From JAAZLS01 sp964463285 (lineage in GTDB: Bacteria; Bacillota; Dethiobacteria; DTU022), in the NCBI GenBank assembly GCA_964463285.1, contig CAYXBB010000009.1, forward strand, positions 1-50,965: DNA of 50,965 bases, given 5' to 3'. Shown here in pieces: positions 50,540-50,965 of this stretch. Within the stretch, counting starts at the first letter, position 1, and every line of letters starts with the position of its first letter. A model generated the notes under the pieces. It had not been told where the DNA came from, searched no databases, and saw only the letters and a program-made list of their open reading frames with translations. Made by a program: the position numbers and the translations under genes.

Positions 50540-50965
50540 TTATTGTTCAAGAAGGGAAGCCAGCAGGTTGCCAACCTTATTCGCTGCTTCCTTTCTCATT
50601 TTAGCAGTGACGCTTGAGTAAATGTCCATAGTAAACGCCGCCGAATGATGGCCCAGGGTTTCCTGTATTGTTTTAATGTCAACGCCTTGCTCAAGGGCTA
50701 TGGTAGCGAAGGTATGGCGTAAGCCGTGGAATGTAACGTCTAGGCCGGCTTTTTTAATCAACCGGTCAAACACCCTTGTAAATGCCCTGGGGCAGGTGGG
50801 TTCACCCAGTTCGTTAGCGAATACCAAGTCAAGGCCAGAATTATATGCGCTACCGGCCATTAACCGGGCCTTATTCTGCTGCTTCTTATGCTCCCTTAAT
50901 GCTTGTAGCACCGCCGGGGGAAGGTTTATAGCCCGTTTTGATAGTTTTGTCTTAGGCTCTTGAAG
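50540..50965 (-). CDS. Tyrosine recombinase/integrase, C-terminal part (runs off the window)
   Basis: At least 141 residues of the catalytic domain are visible; the open frame continues through the window edge without a start, so the N-terminal part is outside. It shows EPKTKLSKRAINLPP, then FHGLRHTFATIALEQGVDIKTIQETLGHHS and a C-terminal catalytic Tyr in MDIYSSV. The HxxR, the later His and Tyr are intact; the first Arg lies upstream of what is visible. It is on the strand opposite to its neighbours and points at the tRNA-Arg gene, as in prophages and integrative elements. Confidence 0.93.
   Translation of the reverse strand, partial: LQEPKTKLSKRAINLPPAVLQALREHKKQQNKARLMAGSAYNSGLDLVFANELGEPTCPRAFTRVFDRLIKKAGLDVTFHGLRHTFATIALEQGVDIKTIQETLGHHSAAFTMDIYSSVTAKMRKEAANKVGNLLASLLEQ

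Overview
This window spans the replication origin of an endospore-forming, Gram-positive anaerobe. It is most likely a member of the Clostridia close to the Peptococcaceae/Desulfotomaculum/thermophilic-acetogen lineages. The placement rests on the gene order around dnaA, on the spore-restricted genes lonC and yyaC, on RemB and the Noc/Soj/Spo0J trio, on a T-box controlled amino-acid operon, and on bactofilin and DUF4446 genes typical of that group. The species cannot be named from the sequence alone.

Layout: oriC lies at about 18.5-20.46 kb, on both sides of dnaA. Left of it almost everything is on the minus strand, and right of it almost everything is on the plus strand, so transcription runs with the replication forks. 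The exceptions are yyaC (left arm, plus strand) and the integrase fragment at the right edge (minus strand). Reading leftwards from oriC: rpmH-rnpA-yidD-yidC-jag-mnmE-rsmG-noc-soj-spo0J (RNA processing, membrane insertion, tRNA/rRNA modification, chromosome segregation), with a perfect parS just past spo0J. Then come DUF4446, an M23 peptidase, bactofilin, yyaC, a CvpA-like membrane protein, adk, DUF951 and the operon rpsF-ssb-rpsR-rplI-lonC-dnaB. The left arm ends with a G5/M23 peptidase, which abuts a 43-bp tandem palindromic repeat interrupted by a 100-N assembly gap.

Reading rightwards from oriC: dnaA-dnaN-recF-DUF721(DciA-like)-remB-gyrB-gyrA. Next is a small carbon-metabolism patch: a lipid-anchored fumarate-reductase-like flavoprotein, a biotin-free carboxyltransferase and a CoA-transferase. 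Then follows a T-box operon ilvE-ilvD-ilvB-ilvN-leuC-leuD, an EF-G-like GTPase with a consensus promoter, ddl, a class V aminotransferase, a family 4 uracil-DNA glycosylase, an OmpR-type two-component pair, argS and serS. Two tRNA-Ser genes and one tRNA-Arg gene follow. The window ends inside an integrase gene that points back at the tRNA-Arg gene, the signature of an integrated element.

The most noteworthy signals are the Bacillus-like bipartite oriC with a DnaA-trio next to a DnaA box; the 30-bp palindrome built around parS; the argS-serS-tRNA-Ser-tRNA-Ser-tRNA-Arg arrangement; the 43-bp palindromic repeat array; the edge of an integrated element; the loss of expected neighbours (mnmG, gdpP, yaaA, ilvC/leuA/leuB, serA); and the degenerate flavoprotein. 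I found no convincing wholly new defence or biosynthetic system. Functions are assigned by recognising motifs and gene order; no database search was run.
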